64,000 nucleotides of DNA from Dorea longicatena (GCF_024168045.1 NZ_CP100126.1:2125501-2189500), one strand, 5' to 3'; shown: positions 27,726 through 37,129, counted from the stretch's first letter. A program made the numbers and translations. Notes: generated by a model from the letters alone, not told the origin.

Positions 27726-27998
27726 TTAATATTTCACTTCAAAACTGCTTTCCGTTTCTGTTTTCTTCTCTTCTGTATCGATCCAGTCGATCTGGATAAA
27801 CTGATTCCTGTTCAGTCCTTTCATCAGTTCGAAGATCATTGCCTCTCTTCCCTGTACTTCCATCACTACGGTTCCGTCATATTCATTTTTCACCCATCCG
27901 GTCAGATTCATTGATCTTGCCAGATATTTGGCAGTATAACGAAAACCTACTCCCTGCACTCTTCCGTGAAATATCATGTGTTTTCTTACATCAGCCAT
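27726..27998 (-). CDS. acyP: Acylphosphatase
   Basis: A 90-residue acylphosphatase, which hydrolyses acyl phosphates such as acetyl phosphate. HGRVQGVGFRYTAKYLA contains the phosphate loop GRVQGVGFR with its catalytic Arg, and GWVKNEYDGTVVMEVQG has the catalytic Asn. AGGAGAAGATGAG sets the start at 27998; the 116-residue reading is rejected. It follows the HD-domain gene by 120 bases. Confidence 0.96.
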   Translation of the reverse strand: MADVRKHMIFHGRVQGVGFRYTAKYLARSMNLTGWVKNEYDGTVVMEVQGREAMIFELMKGLNRNQFIQIDWIDTEEKKTETESSFEVKY

Positions 27999-28118
27999 CT
28001 CATCTTCTCCTAAACTATTAGAAACACGCTCTGCTCGTTGTTCGCGTAAATAAGAATCAGGGTACTGCTTTTGCACAACACCCTGGATATCTTCTGCTAT
28101 ATGATCTGTCTTTATGAT

Positions 28119-28661
28119 TCATTCCTGTTCAAAAATCTTATTCACCAGTCTGGTATATTCTTCATAAGCCTCTACACCTTCAAACGACTCCTTCAATGCA
28201 TCCTGGATCCCAATATAATACCAGCCGATAATCCCTTTGTCCTTCATTCTGAAACGATTCCACAATTCTTCTCCGTATACCGGATAATCTCTGTCAATAT
28301 CCCTCATATTCGAAAGTTTGTCTGCAAGTCCTACCATCTGCACTTCTTTTGGTGCAGTACGGATATGCTCGATCGTTGCTGATTTCCGTTCCATCCATGT
28401 CTTGGATTTGTCTTCGCTTTCCTGTGCCACAATTCCCGCTACCCGTTCTGAAAATTCTTCTGCCAGAAGCTCTCTTGATACTCCTGCACAATCTTCTATT
28501 GTATCATGAAGAACCGCTGCACTGATGATCTCCTCGTCCTTCGTCATCGTTGAGACAATATCTCCCACTTCGATCGGATGCACAATATATGGTCTGCTTG
28601 TCCCTTTCCTGAACTGTCCTGCATGTGCTCTCGTGGCAAATTCAATTGCCTTATTAATCAT
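28119..28661 (-). CDS. HD-domain phosphohydrolase, small alarmone hydrolase (MESH1/SpoT-hydrolase) type
   Basis: A 180-residue protein with the SpoT-type hydrolase order: FATRAHAGQFRKGTSRPYIVHP, then AAVLHDTIEDC (HD metal motif) and MVGLADKLSNMRDI. These match the (p)ppGpp 3'-pyrophosphohydrolase fold of MESH1-type proteins, which lack a synthetase domain. It may degrade (p)ppGpp or a related nucleotide. Whether it works with the RelA-like protein at 39627-40616 is speculation. GAGAGGTACCATT precedes the ATG. Confidence 0.85.
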   Translation of the reverse strand: MINKAIEFATRAHAGQFRKGTSRPYIVHPIEVGDIVSTMTKDEEIISAAVLHDTIEDCAGVSRELLAEEFSERVAGIVAQESEDKSKTWMERKSATIEHIRTAPKEVQMVGLADKLSNMRDIDRDYPVYGEELWNRFRMKDKGIIGWYYIGIQDALKESFEGVEAYEEYTRLVNKIFEQE

Positions 28662-28815
28662 AATGGTACCTCTCTTTTATCACGTCTGGCTTTTGGAACC
28701 AATCTTCTACGGTCCGACTGGTTATTGTTATATAAATAATATCACCTAACACTTTAAATGACAATGATTTCAGTATATAATAGAAGAAAAGTTAATTGAT
28801 CAGGGGAGAAAAATT

Positions 28816-29550
28816 ATGGAACAAAAGACTATTTTAATCACAGGGGCTTCCCGGGGTATCGGGAAAAGCATTGCTTTACGATTTGCATCGCGCGGATATC
28901 ACACATTTTTAAATTGTTCTTCTTCTGTAGATGAACTGAAAAAGCTCCGCGCCTATATCCGAAAAAAATACCACACACCTTGCACGATCGTTGTCGGGGA
29001 TGTCGGCAATCCTGACCATGTAAGAGCCATATATAACCGTATCTATCATGACTGTTCACACCTTGATGTTCTTGTGAACAATGCCGGAATTTCTCATATC
29101 AATCTCTTATCCGATATGACAGATGAAGACTGGAATCATATTATTCAGACCAATCTTTCTTCTGTATTTTATTGTTGCCGGCAGGCCATCCCTCCGATGG
29201 TATCAAAGCGTTCCGGTAAGATCATCAACATTTCTTCAATGTGGGGTCTCTCGGGTGCTTCCTGCGAAGTTGCATACTCCGCATCCAAATCCGGTATCAA
29301 CGGATTCACAAAAGCTCTGGCGAAAGAACTCGCACCAAGTAATGTCCAGGTGAATGCAATTGCATGCGGTGTCATCGATACTTCTATGAACGATCAGCTC
29401 ACACCGGAAGAACGAAAAGCCCTAGAAGATGAAATTCCTGCCGGACGTTACGGAACTCCTAAGGAAATTGCCCAGATGGTATGGAATATTGTACATGCTC
29501 CGGAATATATGACCGGACAGATCATCGGGGTTGACGGAGGCTTTTTATAA
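28816..29550 (+). CDS. SDR-family oxidoreductase (FabG-like 3-oxoacyl-ACP reductase)
   Basis: A 244-residue short-chain dehydrogenase. TGASRGIGKSIA binds the nucleotide; NNAG, the catalytic Ser in ISSMWGLSG, and YSASKSG (Tyr, Lys) are in place; IGVDGGF ends the fold. It resembles FabG, but an isolated FabG-like gene away from the fab cluster may have another carbonyl substrate. AGGGGAGAAAAATT precedes the ATG. Single gene, divergent from the HD-domain gene. Confidence 0.93.
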   Translation: MEQKTILITGASRGIGKSIALRFASRGYHTFLNCSSSVDELKKLRAYIRKKYHTPCTIVVGDVGNPDHVRAIYNRIYHDCSHLDVLVNNAGISHINLLSDMTDEDWNHIIQTNLSSVFYCCRQAIPPMVSKRSGKIINISSMWGLSGASCEVAYSASKSGINGFTKALAKELAPSNVQVNAIACGVIDTSMNDQLTPEERKALEDEIPAGRYGTPKEIAQMVWNIVHAPEYMTGQIIGVDGGFL

Positions 29551-29572
29551 AACTCTTTATCTTTTTAAATAT

Positions 29573-29622
29573 GTGGAGCTGCCGCAAAAACAGATTGTTT
29601 ATCTACTTTTGCGGCAGCTCCA
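29573..29622. terminator. Bidirectional terminator between SDR and exodeoxyribonuclease III genes
   Basis: TGGAGCTGCCGCAAAA and TTTTGCGGCAGCTCCA form a perfect 16-bp stem. The plus side is followed by TATATTTT. It serves two convergent genes. Confidence 0.85.
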
Positions 29623-29654
29623 TATATTTTCCATATGATTATAACACTGTCGGA

Positions 29655-30407
29655 TTACTCTATATCAAGTTCTACCGGACAATGATCCGATCCCATGATC
29701 TCCGTGTGAATGACAGCATCTTTCAAACGTGGCTGCAGGCTCTCTGATACACAGAAATAATCAATACGCCACCCTGCATTTTTCTTTCTTGCGCTGAATC
29801 TGTAGGACCACCATGAGTATATTCCTTCCTTTTCCGGATAGAAGTAGCGGAACGTATCAATAAATCCCGCATTTAAAAGCTCTGTAAATTTCCCACGTTC
29901 TTCATCTGTGAATCCTGCATTTTTACGGTTTGTCTTTGGGTTCTTCAAGTCTATTTCTTTGTGTGCTACATTTAAATCCCCACAAAAAATGACCGGTTTC
30001 TTCTTTTCCAATTCTTTTAGATAAGTAAGGAATGCATCTTCCCACTGCATTCTGTAATCCAGTCTTGCAAGCTCACTCTGTGAATTCGGTGTATACACGG
30101 TAATGAAATAGAATTCCTCAAATTCCAGCGTGATCACCCGGCCCTCTTTGTCATGTTCTTCGATTCCCAGACCATAACTTACTGATACCGGTTCTTTCTT
30201 TGTAAAAATCCCGGTACCCGAATATCCCTTCTTCTCTGCATAATTCCAATACTGATGATATCCGGGCATATCCAGTTCTAACTGTCCTGCCTGCATCTTT
30301 GATTCCTGAATACAGAAAATATCTGCATCTAATTCATTAAAAACATCCATAAATCCCTTCTGTACACACGCACGGATTCCATTGACGTTCCACGATATAA
30401 ACTTCAT
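29655..30407 (-). CDS. Exodeoxyribonuclease III / AP endonuclease
   Basis: A 250-residue enzyme of the ExoIII/ExoA family that cleaves abasic sites and removes 3' blocks in base excision repair. [21 protein letters not shown] (metal-binding Glu), [14 protein letters not shown] and [12 protein letters not shown] (catalytic His) are all present. GGAGGAATAT precedes the ATG. It follows truA copy 2 by 87 bases. Confidence 0.96.
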   Translation of the reverse strand: MKFISWNVNGIRACVQKGFMDVFNELDADIFCIQESKMQAGQLELDMPGYHQYWNYAEKKGYSGTGIFTKKEPVSVSYGLGIEEHDKEGRVITLEFEEFYFITVYTPNSQSELARLDYRMQWEDAFLTYLKELEKKKPVIFCGDLNVAHKEIDLKNPKTNRKNAGFTDEERGKFTELLNAGFIDTFRYFYPEKEGIYSWWSYRFSARKKNAGWRIDYFCVSESLQPRLKDAVIHTEIMGSDHCPVELDIE

Positions 30408-30494
30408 ATATTCCTCCCGGCTTTTTCCTGTCCTTTTTTTGCGGACAGTACTTTTACTTTTTCTGACATATATCCTATCTGTTTTATTCTATTC

Positions 30495-31229
30495 TTAATA
30501 ATATACTTTTCTTAAGAATAATCCCCTTGCCGGAGCCAAAAATCCTGCAAGGCTTCTGTCCTCTGCCGCAATTACGACCGGAAGCATGGACGCATCCCTC
30601 TTGCCTGCACCTATCTCCAGAAGCGTTCCCGTCAGGATTCTTACCATGTGATATAGGAAACCGGTACCATAATAAGTAATTCTTACCTTTTCCCCGCTCC
30701 TGACGATCTTAATATTTGTAATCTTCCGAACCGGATCTTTACATTCCTTGTCATCTGTAAAGCTGGTAAAGTTCTTCGGTCCGATCAGATATCTGGTCGC
30801 ATCACGCATTGCTTCGATATCCAGTTTTTCTGGATAATGATAACAATATCTTCTTGAAAATACATCCGGCTTTTCACGGCAGTCGATGTAATATTCATAT
30901 TTCTTACCTTTCGCACTTTTGCGCGCATGGAATCCATTCTTTGCCAGTTCTACTTTCACAATACGGATATCTTCCGGAAGATATCTGTTCAGCGAATCTT
31001 TCAGTTCTTTCGTATCGTACAACTTAGACAGTTTCACACTTGCGACCTGTCCACGCGCATGTACACCTGCATCTGTTCTTCCTGATCCATCTATATGCAC
31101 ACGGTATCCGACTAATTTACCAATACTCCACTCCAGAATATACTGTATCGTATTGTCTGTTGTGGCCTGTCTCTGCCATCCCTGATACCTGCTTCCGTCA
31201 TAGGAAATAGTTAACTTATATGTTCTCAT
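30495..31229 (-). CDS. tRNA pseudouridine synthase TruA-family, copy 2
   Basis: A 244-residue TruA paralogue with the catalytic Asp in GSGRTDAGVHARGQVA and the closing GFLYHMVR motif. It is only partly similar to copy 1 (18596-19336), so it is not a recent duplication. Paralogous TruA proteins in Firmicutes may have distinct tRNA targets. The ribosome-binding site (GGGTGA) is weak. Confidence 0.92.
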   Translation of the reverse strand: MRTYKLTISYDGSRYQGWQRQATTDNTIQYILEWSIGKLVGYRVHIDGSGRTDAGVHARGQVASVKLSKLYDTKELKDSLNRYLPEDIRIVKVELAKNGFHARKSAKGKKYEYYIDCREKPDVFSRRYCYHYPEKLDIEAMRDATRYLIGPKNFTSFTDDKECKDPVRKITNIKIVRSGEKVRITYYGTGFLYHMVRILTGTLLEIGAGKRDASMLPVVIAAEDRSLAGFLAPARGLFLRKVYY

Positions 31230-31303
31230 ATTATTTCACCCAATCTATTCTAACAAGCTATTTTAAATACACATCTATTTATAACAAATCTGATTCTCTT
31301 TTG

Positions 31304-31336
31304 AAAAAGGGAGAAGCAAATACTTTTGCTTCTCCC
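31304..31336 (-). terminator. Terminator of nrdR
   Basis: GGGAGAAGCAAA (31309-31320) pairs with TTTGCTTCTCCC (31325-31336); TTTTT follows on the minus strand. Perfect 12-bp stem, loop of four. Confidence 0.93.
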
Positions 31337-31434
31337 ATATATTTTATCACTTTATTGCTTTATAAGCAATTCCTTCTTCATCCAATATTCATTATTCAGT
31401 CTGACAGATTCTGCATTCCCATTCTATATCGGAT

Positions 31435-31884
31435 TTATTTTAATATCTTTTTTAATTCGTCCATAAATGTACTGACATCCTTAAATTCTCTGTAAACGGA
31501 TGCGAAACGAACATAAGCAACCTCATCGAGTATTTTTAATTCATCCATAACAGCCTCACCGATCGCACTGCTCGGAATCTCTTTTTCTTCCATGCTAAAT
31601 ACTTTTGTTTCTATTCTGTCGACAACTTTCTGGATATCTGCCGTTGCAACAGGTCGTTTATAACAGGCACGAACCACGCCGTTCTCTACTTTCCGGCGGT
31701 CATACTGTTCTCTGGTATTGTCCTTCTTTATTACTGTCAGCGGAATTGTCTCTACTTTTTCATATGTAGTAAAACGTTTCCCACATATATCACAAGAACG
31801 GCGGCGTCTGATACAGCTTCCGTCTTCCGCCGGTCTGGAATCAATCACTCTTGTATCCGGATTATTACAATATGGGCATTTCAT
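31435..31884 (-). CDS. nrdR: Transcriptional repressor NrdR
   Basis: A 149-residue repressor of ribonucleotide reductase genes. MKCPYCNNPDTRVIDSR and RSCDICGKRFTTYE form the zinc ribbon; an ATP-cone domain follows (VIKKDNTREQYDRRK). It senses ATP/dATP. The start at 31884 follows AAGGA; the longer reading to 31959 is rejected. It follows ymxH by 92 bases, a pairing common in sporulating Clostridia. Confidence 0.97.
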   Translation of the reverse strand: MKCPYCNNPDTRVIDSRPAEDGSCIRRRRSCDICGKRFTTYEKVETIPLTVIKKDNTREQYDRRKVENGVVRACYKRPVATADIQKVVDRIETKVFSMEEKEIPSSAIGEAVMDELKILDEVAYVRFASVYREFKDVSTFMDELKKILK

Positions 31885-31976
31885 CTGATTCGTTCCTTTC
31901 TGTCCTTTATAGCAGTTCAAATACAGTATATCTTTTTCAAAAAGAGAAGTCAAACACATTTCCGCCCTATTTTTTG

Positions 31977-32225
31977 TTATTTTTCCTCATGTATCTCTAC
32001 CAGAATTAAATCAGGGCCGATTCTTTTGATGCAGGAAAATGGTATGATATACTCTGTTCCATCTCCAAAAAAGTTACACCATTTCCCACCTTCCGGGACT
32101 ACAAGTGCTTCAATACAGCCTTTGCAGTCATCAATGATCAGGTCATCGATATATCCAAGCTTCTTGCAGTCGCAGCAATTGATCACTTCTTTTTTGGACA
32201 GTTCGCACAGCCGGATTTTGGACAT
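31977..32225 (-). CDS. YlmC/YmxH-family PRC-barrel protein
   Basis: An 82-residue protein: MSKIRLCELSKKEVINCCDC, LGYIDDLIIDDCKGCIEAL, then EYIIPFSCIKRIGPDLILVEI. This is the PRC-barrel fold of the YlmC/YmxH sporulation group. GGGAGGTGGAAAACAG sets the start at 32225. The function is not established; family presence suggests a spore-forming lineage. Confidence 0.9.
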   Translation of the reverse strand: MSKIRLCELSKKEVINCCDCKKLGYIDDLIIDDCKGCIEALVVPEGGKWCNFFGDGTEYIIPFSCIKRIGPDLILVEIHEEK

Positions 32226-32333
32226 CTGTTTTCCACCTCCCTGTCGGACACAGCATAACTTATCCACATTGTAAAGTTCCTGTTCCTTATACTATATGCA
32301 CCTGCTCCTTATTCTGATTGTCTGTTAAAATCC

Positions 32334-32379
32334 AAAAAAACCCGCACATTCACAGCTTTCACTATGTCTGTGCAGGTTT
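32334..32379 (-). terminator. Terminator of the carbamate kinase gene
   Basis: Minus-strand AAACCTGCACA pairs with TGTGCGGGTTT (one G-U) and is followed by a run of seven T, 47 bases past the stop. Confidence 0.85.
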
Positions 32380-32425
32380 TTATCCTGCTTTTGAAGGCAG
32401 CCGATTCTTCTGATCTTGTAACTTT

Positions 32426-33355
32426 TTATCTGATCAGTGTACCTGTCTTTCCTTTGAGTGCTTCATCCAGCTTATCAAAAGATGTGATCAGTGCACTTCT
32501 TCCTTCTCTCTTTTCAAGAAATTCTACAGCTGCTCTGAACTTCGGATACATGTTATATTTTCCGAAATGTCCTTCTTCCATATAGGCTTTTGCCTGATCA
32601 ACACTGATCTCTCTCAGTTCTTCTTCCTCCGGTCTGTCCATGTTGATCTTAACTTTTTCAACACTTGTAAGAATGATGAGTGAATCCGCATCTGTCTCTT
32701 CTGCCATCTTTCCGGCTGTCAGATCTTTTTCGATTACTGCACTTGCACCTTTCAGACGGTGATCCTGCTCTAATACCGGAATTCCGCCTCCACCACATGC
32801 AATGACAACCTGATCTGCATCCAGCAATGCTTTGATCGCATCAATCTCTACGATGCTGACCGGATTCGGAGCTGCAACGATACGGCGGAATCCTTTGCCA
32901 GGTTCTTCTACAACATAGTTTCCCTTCTTGCGTTCTGCACTTGCTTCTTCTACATCCATATAACGGCCAAGTACCTTGGTCGGTGTATAAAATGCTTCAT
33001 CGTACGGATCAACGATCACTTGTGTCAGGATCGTGCTGACTGTTCTGTAGATTCCACGATCCATTAATTCTTCGCGGATTGCATTCTGAAGGTCGTATCC
33101 GATATATCCCTGGCTCATAGCAGAACATACCGACATTGGGGCTGCCGTGTAATCTTCATGCTCTTTTGCGAATTCATTCATTGCAGTATGGATCATACCG
33201 ACCTGTGGCGCATTACTGTGTGTGACCGCAACCTGATATCCCTTTTCAATCAGATCACCGATTACTTTTGCGGTCTTCTTAACTGCTTCTTTCTGTTCTG
33301 GTAATGTCGTACCAAGTGCTCTGTGTCCTAATGCAACTACAACTCTTTTTTTCAT
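32426..33355 (-). CDS. arcC: Carbamate kinase
   Basis: A 309-residue enzyme that makes ATP from carbamoyl phosphate and ADP. ALGHRALG near the N-terminus, THSNAPQVG, AAPMSVCSAMSQGYIGY, CGGGGIPV and the DADSLIILTSVEKV segment are family signatures. AGAGGTATAGATT precedes the ATG. No arginine deiminase or ornithine transcarbamylase gene is adjacent, so the source of carbamoyl phosphate (arginine, agmatine or purine breakdown) is encoded elsewhere. Confidence 0.96.
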   Translation of the reverse strand: MKKRVVVALGHRALGTTLPEQKEAVKKTAKVIGDLIEKGYQVAVTHSNAPQVGMIHTAMNEFAKEHEDYTAAPMSVCSAMSQGYIGYDLQNAIREELMDRGIYRTVSTILTQVIVDPYDEAFYTPTKVLGRYMDVEEASAERKKGNYVVEEPGKGFRRIVAAPNPVSIVEIDAIKALLDADQVVIACGGGGIPVLEQDHRLKGASAVIEKDLTAGKMAEETDADSLIILTSVEKVKINMDRPEEEELREISVDQAKAYMEEGHFGKYNMYPKFRAAVEFLEKREGRSALITSFDKLDEALKGKTGTLIR

Positions 33356-33446
33356 AATCTATACCTCTGCTTTTCTAGTATTTTTTCAACGAAATAATAT
33401 AAGAGAATTATAGTATTTTTGCATATAAAATGCAATATTTTTCTGA

Positions 33447-34076
33447 TTATAGTCTGTCAAAATCTATATTCTGCAGTTCTGTAAATGCACGGATCGACGG
33501 ATATTCTCCTTCGACTTCTCCAAACCCATATGACGCAAAGATCATCGGTACTTCTGCTTCCTTACATGCATTGGCATCCCCCTGGGTGTCTCCTACATAC
33601 ACTGCTTCATCCAGTCCGTTTCTTTCCATAATGATACGGATATTTTCACCCTTTAACCTGCCTGTATAAGCCGGACATGTAAAATCTTTGAAATACCCGC
33701 CCAGTCCGGAATTCTTAAGAAACGCTTCGATATATCCATCCTGACAGTTACTAACTATATACAGTGGATATTTTTTACTCAGTGCTTTGATTGTCTCCGG
33801 TACACCATTGTAGATCACACATGGACCAACCGCTACCAGTTCATTTTCATATGCCATCATCTTACCTAGAAGTTCCATCCTGTCTTTTTCCGACATTTCC
33901 GGAAAGAGACTTTCTGCAATCGCATCCATCGGCTTTCCAAATTCTTTCTGCAGCCCTTCTGCGGTTAATATCTCGTGGCCTTCCATCTCATCCTGCAATA
34001 CTTTATTCCATGCAACCGCAACTTCTCTTGTCGAATCCCACAAAGTTCCGTCTACGTCAAATATAATTCCTTTCAT
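33447..34076 (-). CDS. HAD-superfamily hydrolase (phosphoglycolate phosphatase/PGMB-like)
   Basis: A 209-residue HAD phosphatase. Motif I is MKGIIFDVDGTLWDS with the catalytic Asp pair; motif II is IVSNCQDG; motif III/IV is KGENIRIIM and YVGDTQGDANACKEA. The cap domain between residues 18 and 85 is helical (C1 type). GGAGGCACGA sets the start at 34076. The substrate cannot be named from sequence; Gph-like or PpaX-like activity is plausible. Confidence 0.9.
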   Translation of the reverse strand: MKGIIFDVDGTLWDSTREVAVAWNKVLQDEMEGHEILTAEGLQKEFGKPMDAIAESLFPEMSEKDRMELLGKMMAYENELVAVGPCVIYNGVPETIKALSKKYPLYIVSNCQDGYIEAFLKNSGLGGYFKDFTCPAYTGRLKGENIRIIMERNGLDEAVYVGDTQGDANACKEAEVPMIFASYGFGEVEGEYPSIRAFTELQNIDFDRL

Positions 34077-34320
34077 TCGTGCCTCCATTATCTTTTTTCA
34101 TAATCACTTTTTCATAGTATACTATTTTCATACCTTTCCTACAAGAGCAGACTCTTATGAATCTTTCTCCTGAATTCTTTTTTATTTATACAATGTTTCC
34201 TGACGTTTTCAGATTTCTTCATATCCACAGGATAATTGCTGTGTTATACTGGTCTTAGTTTATAGCAGTTCCGGATATACCGCTATAAAAATACGACCGG
34301 ACTGCGAAAGGAGAATGGAT

Positions 34321-35118
34321 ATGAAAGTTATTGTAATCGGACCCAGAGGGAAAATGGGAAAATTAATCACACAGGTCGCTGCCAGCCGTGATGATATGAA
34401 ACTCATCGCCGGGATAGCACCAAAAGGACGTGACTATGTAGGAATGGATCTTGGAACTGTCGCAATGACAGGATCAGAACTCGGCGTTCCTGTAACAGAT
34501 GATCTGGCAGGTGTGATCGACTCCTGTGACGTCATCATTGATTTTTCAACAAAAGAAATGGCTATGGAGGTCCTGGATCTTGCCATCGCACATAAGAAAG
34601 CACTGGTATGCGGTTCTACCGGATTCTCCGCCGAAGAGATGAAACGATTTGAGGATGCCGGAAAGCAGATCCCAATGCTTTATGCCGCCAATACTTCTAA
34701 GCTTGTCAATATCATGAACAAGCTTCTGGAACTCGTAACCACAACATTAAAAGATGAGATTGATATCGAGATTCTGGAAATGCATGATCAGTGGAAGAAA
34801 GATGCTCCAAGCGGAACTTCCAAAGAAATGGGTGAAATCATGGCGCATGCTCTCGGCAAAGAATTAAGCAACATTGCCGTCTACGGACGCGAGGGAGAAT
34901 CTCCACGTGAACCTGGAACAATCGGCTATCATTCTCTCCGTGCAGGTAATATTCCAAGCAGCCATACGGTATTCTTCGGAGGCATGGGAGAACGTCTTGA
35001 GATCACACATCATTCCTATAACTGGGAATGCTTTGCGAGAGGTGCCTGTGACTGTGCAGCTTATCTTGACGGGAAAGCTCCTGGATTCTATTCTATTAAG
35101 GACGTACTCGGACTTTAA
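34321..35118 (+). CDS. dapB: 4-hydroxy-tetrahydrodipicolinate reductase
   Basis: A 265-residue enzyme of lysine and diaminopimelate synthesis. MKVIVIGPRGKMGKL is the nucleotide loop, IDFSTKEM and CGSTGFS follow, and HDQWKKDAPSGTSKEM holds the catalytic His/Lys region. The ATG at 34321 is preferred because AAGGAG lies seven bases upstream; an ATG at 34315 is too close to the site. No lysine riboswitch was found in its leader, unlike the carrier at 1229-2842. Rest of the dap pathway is absent here. Confidence 0.96.
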   Translation: MKVIVIGPRGKMGKLITQVAASRDDMKLIAGIAPKGRDYVGMDLGTVAMTGSELGVPVTDDLAGVIDSCDVIIDFSTKEMAMEVLDLAIAHKKALVCGSTGFSAEEMKRFEDAGKQIPMLYAANTSKLVNIMNKLLELVTTTLKDEIDIEILEMHDQWKKDAPSGTSKEMGEIMAHALGKELSNIAVYGREGESPREPGTIGYHSLRAGNIPSSHTVFFGGMGERLEITHHSYNWECFARGACDCAAYLDGKAPGFYSIKDVLGL

Positions 35119-35133
35119 TACTTTTGTATACAC

Positions 35134-35165
35134 AAAGCGGCTTCACCATCCGGTGAAACCGCTTT
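35134..35165. terminator. Bidirectional terminator between dapB and thioredoxin genes
   Basis: AAAGCGGCTTCACC and GGTGAAACCGCTTT pair with one mismatch around a 4-base loop, between two convergent genes. Confidence 0.8.
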
Positions 35166-35170
35166 ATAGA

Positions 35171-35479
35171 TTATCCAATAAGTCCTTCAACTTCTTCTTT
35201 AGACATCACACCCATGTCTCTCTTTACAACTTCTCCTTCTTTAAACACAAGGAATGTCGGGATAGACATTACACGGTACTGTCTTGCAAGTTCCGGTTCC
35301 TGATCTACATCAAGCTTGCATACTTTGATATCTGCGCGCTCTTCTGCAATCTCTTCCACCAGCGGTCCCATTGTCTGGCATGGCCCGCACCACGTTGCCC
35401 AGAAGTCTACCAGTACCGGCACTTTTGATTCTAATACTTCTTCCTTGAAGTTGTCTTTTGACAAATGTACAATTGCCAT
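35171..35479 (-). CDS. trxA: Thioredoxin
   Basis: A 102-residue thioredoxin with the redox site WCGPCQ near residues 28-33, the cis-Pro in MSIPTFLVF and a C-terminal helix. It reduces protein disulfides in the cytoplasm. AGAGGAAATAGAT precedes the ATG. No thioredoxin reductase gene is adjacent. Confidence 0.97.
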   Translation of the reverse strand: MAIVHLSKDNFKEEVLESKVPVLVDFWATWCGPCQTMGPLVEEIAEERADIKVCKLDVDQEPELARQYRVMSIPTFLVFKEGEVVKRDMGVMSKEEVEGLIG

Positions 35480-35585
35480 ATCTATTTCCTCTCTTTCGTA
35501 ATGACTGTTATCATGTAACTACATGCTTATTATAACCGATTCCCCAAAGTTATCCATATATATTCTATAAAATATTCTGAAAAAA

Positions 35586-36491
35586 TTATTCAACAACGAT
35601 TCTATAGGATGCCTCAAATTCCTCTCCTGCTGCCAGTGTATTTTCCCAGTCTCTGTCTTTTAATTCTCCCTCAAATATCTCACTGTCACAGCGTCCATAC
35701 CATGGTTCAATACATACAAACGGTGCCTGTTTTTTCGGCGGTGACCAGATTCCGACTAACGGTGCATCAAACTCCACTGCCAGATATTCCTTCTTCTGTG
35801 GATCCATTAGTACTACTTTCTGAATCTGGTGGTCTTCGATCACCAGTGCATCTCCGTCAAAGAGATGTTCATCCATCGGAAGGCATCCGTCTGTCAGCTT
35901 ATATTCTTTTTTCTGCGTCGTAACGACACCACCTTCTCCAAATACGGTATTCACCAATGCTTCCGGTACTTTTCCCTGTCCATTACGGAATCCCAGACAA
36001 TACTCAGACTGTTTCTCACCTTCATGAAGCGGACAGAAGAATGCAGGATGTGCACCAATTGCAAAATGCATCTCCTTATCATTTATATTCTTAACTTTCC
36101 ACATCACACTGACCGAAGCATCTTCCAGTCTATATCCTATCTCCAGATGAAAGTGAAATGGATATACTTTATATGTCTCTTCTGTATCTTCCAGTGCAAA
36201 CCATACTTCATCTGCGCTCTGGCTTACCAGTGAAAACTCCATGTCTCTGGCAAATCCATGCTGATTCATCGGATATTCTTTCCCCTCATATCTGTAAACT
36301 TTATTCTTTACTCCTCCTACAAATGGAAATAATACCGGTGATGTACGTCCCCAGTATTTCGCATCTGCATTCCAGAGGTATTCCTGATCTGTTGCTTTCT
36401 TCTTCAATGACCGGAGTTCCGCTCCGTGATAATTCACAATAACTTCGATCTGATCATTTTCCAATTTCATCTGTTCTGTATTTTTCTGCAT
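35586..36491 (-). CDS. Aldose 1-epimerase family protein (LacX-like)
   Basis: A 301-residue galactose-mutarotase-fold protein. NQHGFARDMEF and IGAHPAFFCPL carry the two conserved active-site His, and a Glu region (VEFDAPLVGIWSPP) lies near the C-terminus. This subgroup (LacX/YeaD-like) acts on hexose anomers or hexose phosphates. GAAAGGAAAG precedes the start. Co-directional with the NUDIX gene 20 bases upstream, so probably co-transcribed. Confidence 0.92.
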   Translation of the reverse strand: MQKNTEQMKLENDQIEVIVNYHGAELRSLKKKATDQEYLWNADAKYWGRTSPVLFPFVGGVKNKVYRYEGKEYPMNQHGFARDMEFSLVSQSADEVWFALEDTEETYKVYPFHFHLEIGYRLEDASVSVMWKVKNINDKEMHFAIGAHPAFFCPLHEGEKQSEYCLGFRNGQGKVPEALVNTVFGEGGVVTTQKKEYKLTDGCLPMDEHLFDGDALVIEDHQIQKVVLMDPQKKEYLAVEFDAPLVGIWSPPKKQAPFVCIEPWYGRCDSEIFEGELKDRDWENTLAAGEEFEASYRIVVE

Positions 36492-36511
36492 ATTCCGATT
36501 CTTTCCTTTCT

Positions 36512-36988
36512 TTATTTTTTTATCTCTTTCCCGTTCAGCACCGCCGATATCAGACCGTCATGTCCGTCATAGACCAGCTTCAGCGAAAAGAACGGTACTT
36601 TCTCAGCGAGCAGTCGGAGGAAGATCTTGTCCCCTTCCCAGATGTGTAATGATTCAATCTTATCGATATCCACCCATTCCAGTTCACCTTCGTCACATGC
36701 AATCGGTTCTCCTTCGAATCCATCTGCAGTGAATAAATGCATGTATTCCGTCACACCATTTCCAGATACAAATGTAACGATTCCACAGAACCGATAGGAC
36801 GTCAATGTATATCCTGTCTCTTCTTTTACTTCTCTTAAAATGCATTCTTCCGGACTTTCATCTGCCTCAAAATGTCCGCCGACACCAATCCATTTGTCTT
36901 TATTTACATCATTCTTCTTTACCGTACGGTGAAGCATCAGATATTTTCCGTCTTTTTCGATATAACATAATGTACTGAGTCCTGTCAC
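36512..36988 (-). CDS. NUDIX hydrolase (8-oxo-dGTP diphosphatase-like)
   Basis: A 158-residue NUDIX protein. GGHFEADESPEECILREVKEETGY contains the full box GX5EX7REVXEETG (residues about 38-60). TLCYIEKDGKYLMLHR at the N-terminus resembles MutT-like sanitising enzymes. I place the start at a GTG (36988) because AAGGAG lies six bases before it; the longer ATG reading to 37015 has no site. The nucleotide substrate is not certain. Confidence 0.88.
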   Translation of the reverse strand: MTGLSTLCYIEKDGKYLMLHRTVKKNDVNKDKWIGVGGHFEADESPEECILREVKEETGYTLTSYRFCGIVTFVSGNGVTEYMHLFTADGFEGEPIACDEGELEWVDIDKIESLHIWEGDKIFLRLLAEKVPFFSLKLVYDGHDGLISAVLNGKEIKK

Positions 36989-37129
36989 ACTTTTCTCCTT
37001 TCCCTTACATATCATCCACTTCAGCCTTTCTTATATATTCTGCCTTTATTTTCTTACATGGATTATGATATGATAGATATCTACAATCATATGTATTATC
37101 ATTATACGCTATATCACAGGAGAATTGCA

